From: JAFMPW01 sp041743085
GTDB taxonomy: Bacteria > Bacteroidota > Bacteroidia > Flavobacteriales > Flavobacteriaceae
DNA length: 64,000 bases
NCBI GenBank assembly: GCA_041743085.1
Contig: JBGTNL010000010.1
Location: forward strand, 1 to 64,000
Direction of reading: 5' to 3'
Made by a program: the position numbers and the translations under genes. Below, one piece after another: positions 61,231 through 64,000 of the stretch. Within the stretch, counting starts at the first letter, position 1. Each line of letters opens with the position of its first letter. Below the pieces are notes generated by a model. The model did not search any database and was not told the origin of the DNA. It saw only the letters and a program-made list of their open reading frames with translations.

Positions 61231-61803
61231 ATTCAATTGTTAGTGTCCCAGGCAAGGTCATCCTAATGTTTTTTAAGACCGATACTGAACGGGAACCCTA
61301 AATATAAAGAAATCCTAATATTCTTTTAAAATAACTCGTTGAAATAATGAACAAATTTGTACTTCCAGAAATGAATGGGCCAAATGGCCTCCCCGGTCAC
61401 ACTTTCGAATAAAAGCCAGATATAGAATGAGAAGAACTAATTTTCGAATTCCCCGAAAGAACGATATCCCTGATGAGCAGTGGTGTGCACTTGCCGCCAT
61501 CTGTTACCTCTCCGCAATCCTTATGATGTGTTTGCTGTAGGAAATTAGGCATGCCAAGCCACCAATAGACTTTGTTGAAGATTTTTAGGCGCTTGGCTCT
61601 TCGCGAAGGGACAGTATAGGAATCGACATGTCAGCCTGTTTTGAATATGATTCTTGTGTTTTTACATTAAGTCAGATTTACTTAACGCTTTTTTTACATC
61701 TTAACAATTCTTTAATTTTTAGTTGTTGTAATCAATATAAAGGCTTAACATCATTATTAGACGTGATAAGTAGCTTTATCCCAAACCTTAAAGAAACTAT
61801 AAA
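61231..61803. other. Intergenic region upstream of the PhoX-like gene
   Basis: About 570 bp. A 37-codon frame at 61427-61540 (MRRTNFRIPRKNDIPDEQWC) has no support beyond being open. I see no exact TAnnTTTG box before the PhoX-like gene. Confidence 0.35.
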
Positions 61804-63375
61804 ATGAAAAAATTAAAAAAACTCCTTCTAAAGCCAATATGCCTGTCACTGATCGGTTTTACAATATTTAGCTGTGATCCGGAAGTAACAGTCGATGAAG
61901 TAAACGACATGGTTGATCAGGATAATGTCGATGCTCAAGACGGAAAAGAGCCTATGCCTGAGCCTACTATGTTTGAAAATAAATCTTCTTTAGAACCTTT
62001 GGTGGCCATTCATCCGGAATTCGGTTCTGTGGAAGCCTTTTCTTTGATTAGTTCCACGGATGTTTTGGATGATGGTTTCCGCCTGGTAGGTGCCCAGGAT
62101 GGTGCGGGCTTTATGCCCGACGGCGACGGTTTCCTATATGTGGTCAACGCTGAGGACCACTATGCGGTTTCGCGCATCCGTTTTGATCAGTATTTAAACC
62201 CTACGGGAGGGGAATGGCTATTGAATTCAGGGGTGGCCGATTTTGCACGTCAGTGTTCCGGTACCATGTGGGAAGCTGCTGTTCATGGCGGGGCACAAGA
62301 TTTGTTCTTATCCGCATCGGAGAGCTTTAACTATGATGTCAAGGGTATTGATCCTTACATCGCTACTCCAACACCGACAGCCGACTTCGGTTTGGATGCC
62401 CTCGGTGAATTTTCATGGGAAAACGCTGTGCCACTTCCCAGGGATGCCTATTCGGGGAAAACCGTAATTATTGGAGGCGATGATGATTCCAGTGGTTCGG
62501 AAGGCCAGGTAACCTTGTACTATTCTGAAAGTGGCGATGCAGATCTTACCGATGGAAAAATTTATGTCCTGAGACTAAAGCAAATTTCCGATGGCGAGGG
62601 GGGGGTAATAGATTGTGGTGGTCCGGACACCATTTATAATGAAAGTAATTTGGACTTTGGAAACACCTATGAGGCAGAATTTGTTGAAATCGTTGATGGA
62701 AAGGAGCTTACCCAAAACGAAATGGAAGACGCTTGCGTTGCAGTAGGGGCCTCTGCCTTTATGAGAGTGGAAGATGTGGATTACCAAAAAGGTTCCCATA
62801 GCAATGCGAGAAATGTCTATTTTGCTGTTACTGGCAGAGGGCCTGGTGCAGGCACCTATAATGACTGGGGCACTGTATACAAATTGGAATTGGATGAAGA
62901 ATCCCCTTTAACGGGTAGGTTGACGCAAATTGTAAGCGGCAATACCGATACCAATAATATGGATGGCAACTTAAGCCAGTTACAAAGTCCGGATAATATT
63001 ACCGTTACCGAAAATTACGTGTATTTGCAGGAGGATCCCAACTCCTTTGACCGTGGACACGCTCCCTATGTTTACCAGACCGATTTGAATGGGAACAATG
63101 CCCGGGTGGTTCTGGAGCTGGTCATCCGACCGGACTTAAACCCCGAAGGAAGCACCGATTTTAGTGGAGAATTTGGGGCTCTGGAAGATATTTCGGATAA
63201 GGTGGGTGTTCCTGATACCTTTTTGCTGAACCTACAACCACACTACTGGCAAAATTATGATTTTAAAAATGAAGACGGCCATGATATCGAAACCAACTCT
63301 GAAGCAATTGCTGCCGGTGCCAGTGAAGATAATCAGGGAGGCCAAATCGTGATCTTAAGAGGCTTACCAAGATAA
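61804..63375 (+). CDS. PhoX-like (DUF839) lipoprotein
   Basis: 523 aa. The lipoprotein signal ends IFSC (Cys24). The rest is propeller-like: FMPDGDGFLYVVNAEDHYAV, ASAFMRVEDVDYQKG, LQSPDNITVTENYVYLQEDP. The sequence FMRxEDVxY followed by PDNxxVxxNxxxYLxED is the PhoX/DUF839 signature, where these acidic residues bind Ca and Fe in true PhoX alkaline phosphatases. It is longer at the N-terminus by an acidic linker (EVTVDEVNDMVDQDNVDAQD). Phosphatase activity is not proven. The downstream gene is a peroxidase-like cytochrome protein. Confidence 0.85.
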   Translation: MKKLKKLLLKPICLSLIGFTIFSCDPEVTVDEVNDMVDQDNVDAQDGKEPMPEPTMFENKSSLEPLVAIHPEFGSVEAFSLISSTDVLDDGFRLVGAQDGAGFMPDGDGFLYVVNAEDHYAVSRIRFDQYLNPTGGEWLLNSGVADFARQCSGTMWEAAVHGGAQDLFLSASESFNYDVKGIDPYIATPTPTADFGLDALGEFSWENAVPLPRDAYSGKTVIIGGDDDSSGSEGQVTLYYSESGDADLTDGKIYVLRLKQISDGEGGVIDCGGPDTIYNESNLDFGNTYEAEFVEIVDGKELTQNEMEDACVAVGASAFMRVEDVDYQKGSHSNARNVYFAVTGRGPGAGTYNDWGTVYKLELDEESPLTGRLTQIVSGNTDTNNMDGNLSQLQSPDNITVTENYVYLQEDPNSFDRGHAPYVYQTDLNGNNARVVLELVIRPDLNPEGSTDFSGEFGALEDISDKVGVPDTFLLNLQPHYWQNYDFKNEDGHDIETNSEAIAAGASEDNQGGQIVILRGLPR

Positions 63376-63400
63376 GATAGCGACTTCTAATTTAAAGTCT

Positions 63401-63430
63401 AAGACCTCCATTTTCCTAATGGAGGTCTTT
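63401..63430 (+). terminator. Hairpin between the PhoX-like and peroxidase-like genes
   Basis: AAGACCTCCATT, a 6-base loop, and AATGGAGGTCTT form a 12-bp stem with a short T run (TTT). It is a terminator or a read-through attenuator, 26 bp after the stop codon. Confidence 0.7.
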
Positions 63431-63454
63431 CGTTGGATTATAAAGTGTAAGAAA

Positions 63455-64000
63455 ATGAGAGGTATTGTATGTATGGGGATTCTCTGCTTGTTGATGGGAG
63501 GATGCAACCCTAAGGATGAAAAAAAGAGGAATAGCCCGGAAGAGCCCGATTGGAGTTATGCCCAGAATTTTTACTATCAAAACATGACCGAAGCAATCGG
63601 CTTAATGGACTCTTTGGCGGCGGTTTCCCCGGATAGTGAAACCGCCAAGTCCCTGTTTATAGCGGTACGGCGTGCTTTCAAAAAGGCCGAACCCTATGCC
63701 TCCTATCTCAATCCACAGGTTGGTCACCGTGCCAACGGGCCTGCTCTGCCTGTTTTTTTGGAAGATACGGAAAGGGTGATGGAACCCATAGGCTTGCAAA
63801 AAATTGAAGAGAGCATTTATGAAGGAGGGGTGTCTGAATCTGTATTCAGGAAAGAGGTTCTGTTGACAAAAGGCCTTTTCGTGAACTTGCAAAAATATAT
63901 ATCCAAACGCAGGTTAAATTCCCAACGGTTCTTTATTGCCACGCACCAGCAACTCTTTCGAATCGTAAGTTTGGCCATCGTCGGTTTTGATACTCCAATA
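63455..64000 (+). CDS. Cytochrome-c peroxidase-like lipoprotein, N-terminal part
   Basis: 182 codons, open to the window edge, starting with a lipoprotein signal (MRGIVCMGILCLLMGGC, Cys17). After a linker, DSLAAVSPDSETAKSLFIAV, RRAFKKAEPYASYLNPQVGH, RANGPALPVFLEDTERVMEP and IGLQKIEESIYEGG are typical of the helical domain that precedes the two c-type haems in Bacteroidota di-haem peroxidase (CCP/MauG-type) proteins. The haem motifs would lie to the right of the window. It follows the PhoX-like gene on the same strand. Confidence 0.75.
   Translation, partial: MRGIVCMGILCLLMGGCNPKDEKKRNSPEEPDWSYAQNFYYQNMTEAIGLMDSLAAVSPDSETAKSLFIAVRRAFKKAEPYASYLNPQVGHRANGPALPVFLEDTERVMEPIGLQKIEESIYEGGVSESVFRKEVLLTKGLFVNLQKYISKRRLNSQRFFIATHQQLFRIVSLAIVGFDTPI

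Noticed and set aside
61427..61540. 37-codon frame MRRTNFRIPRKNDIPDEQWC...
   Set aside because: Open frame only; no family, promoter or operon context.
1..64000. tRNA, rRNA genes, CRISPR arrays, prophage or complete insertion sequences
   Set aside because: I scanned for T-arm-like motifs, regularly spaced repeats, and transposase or phage proteins and found none that I can support. A tRNAscan or Infernal run would be decisive.

Overview
The window looks like chromosomal DNA of a marine-type member of the Flavobacteriaceae (Bacteroidota). The evidence is a GldI gliding lipoprotein, a lipidated Omp85 protein (TamL) next to TamB, many short lipoprotein signals, promoters of the TAnnTTTG type, and Bacteroidota-only families such as DUF4159, DUF6122 and the THUMP-like methyltransferase. 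I see no rRNA, tRNA, CRISPR array, intact transposase or prophage. The species cannot be named from this sequence.

Layout. 0-3.4 kb: a partial dispersed repeat, an unknown 205-aa gene, and a minus-strand set of two short-chain dehydrogenases plus a DUF2383-like helix-bundle protein. 3.9-11.4 kb: tamB-tamL, an outer-membrane assembly pair. 11.5-20.1 kb: a minus-strand, stress-flavoured region holding an AraC regulator with small membrane proteins, an AraC/CheY/PAS-histidine-kinase operon, a small acidic lipoprotein, DUF1328, a SRAP-family protein that has lost its catalytic residues, and a DUF2383 protein. 21-25.7 kb: housekeeping genes (rsmE, DUF1223, DUF4159, an AI-2E family permease, a THUMP-like methyltransferase). 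25.8-32.3 kb: secreted carbohydrate and cell-wall genes (Tat-exported Gfo/Idh/MocA, an esterase-like hydrolase, a VanX-like dipeptidase, a DUF5060 glycosidase-like lipoprotein, a GH130-like lipoprotein).

32.4-45 kb is a core block: WbqC, DUF6122, two rhomboid proteases, mutL, ribH, a TPR protein, recF, a lipoprotein, DUF721, a frameshifted lipoprotein pseudogene, ndk, a PhoD-like phosphatase and nrnA. 45-46.7 kb has gldI and a cyclophilin-FKBP fusion. 46.9-49.8 kb has a CBS protein, two PAP2 genes (one decayed), an HD hydrolase and a membrane-protein stump. 49.8-54.9 kb has an OmpR/HK two-component pair with an outer-membrane barrel protein and a DUF1003 protein that has lost its membrane helices. 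55-56.5 kb is gene-poor, with a start-less ParE/RelE toxin relic and a nested palindrome. 56.5-59.7 kb is a tight LpxH-like phosphoesterase, GT-B glycosyltransferase and GH1 operon that I cannot match to a described pathway. 61.8-64 kb has a PhoX-like lipoprotein and the start of a cytochrome-c-peroxidase-like gene.

The most distinctive non-gene signal is a family of intergenic repeats. Two nearly full copies of about 290 bp (17.8 and 44.7 kb) and a copy cut by the left edge all carry AAAGTCT or AGTCT followed by a 5-bp stem with a TAAA loop. A fourth occurrence at 11.73 kb keeps the flank and loop but changes the stem with compensating bases, which suggests selection on a folded element. Several genes in the window are decaying: a lipoprotein, a PAP2, a toxin, a COG4705-like stump, and an internally deleted DUF1003.
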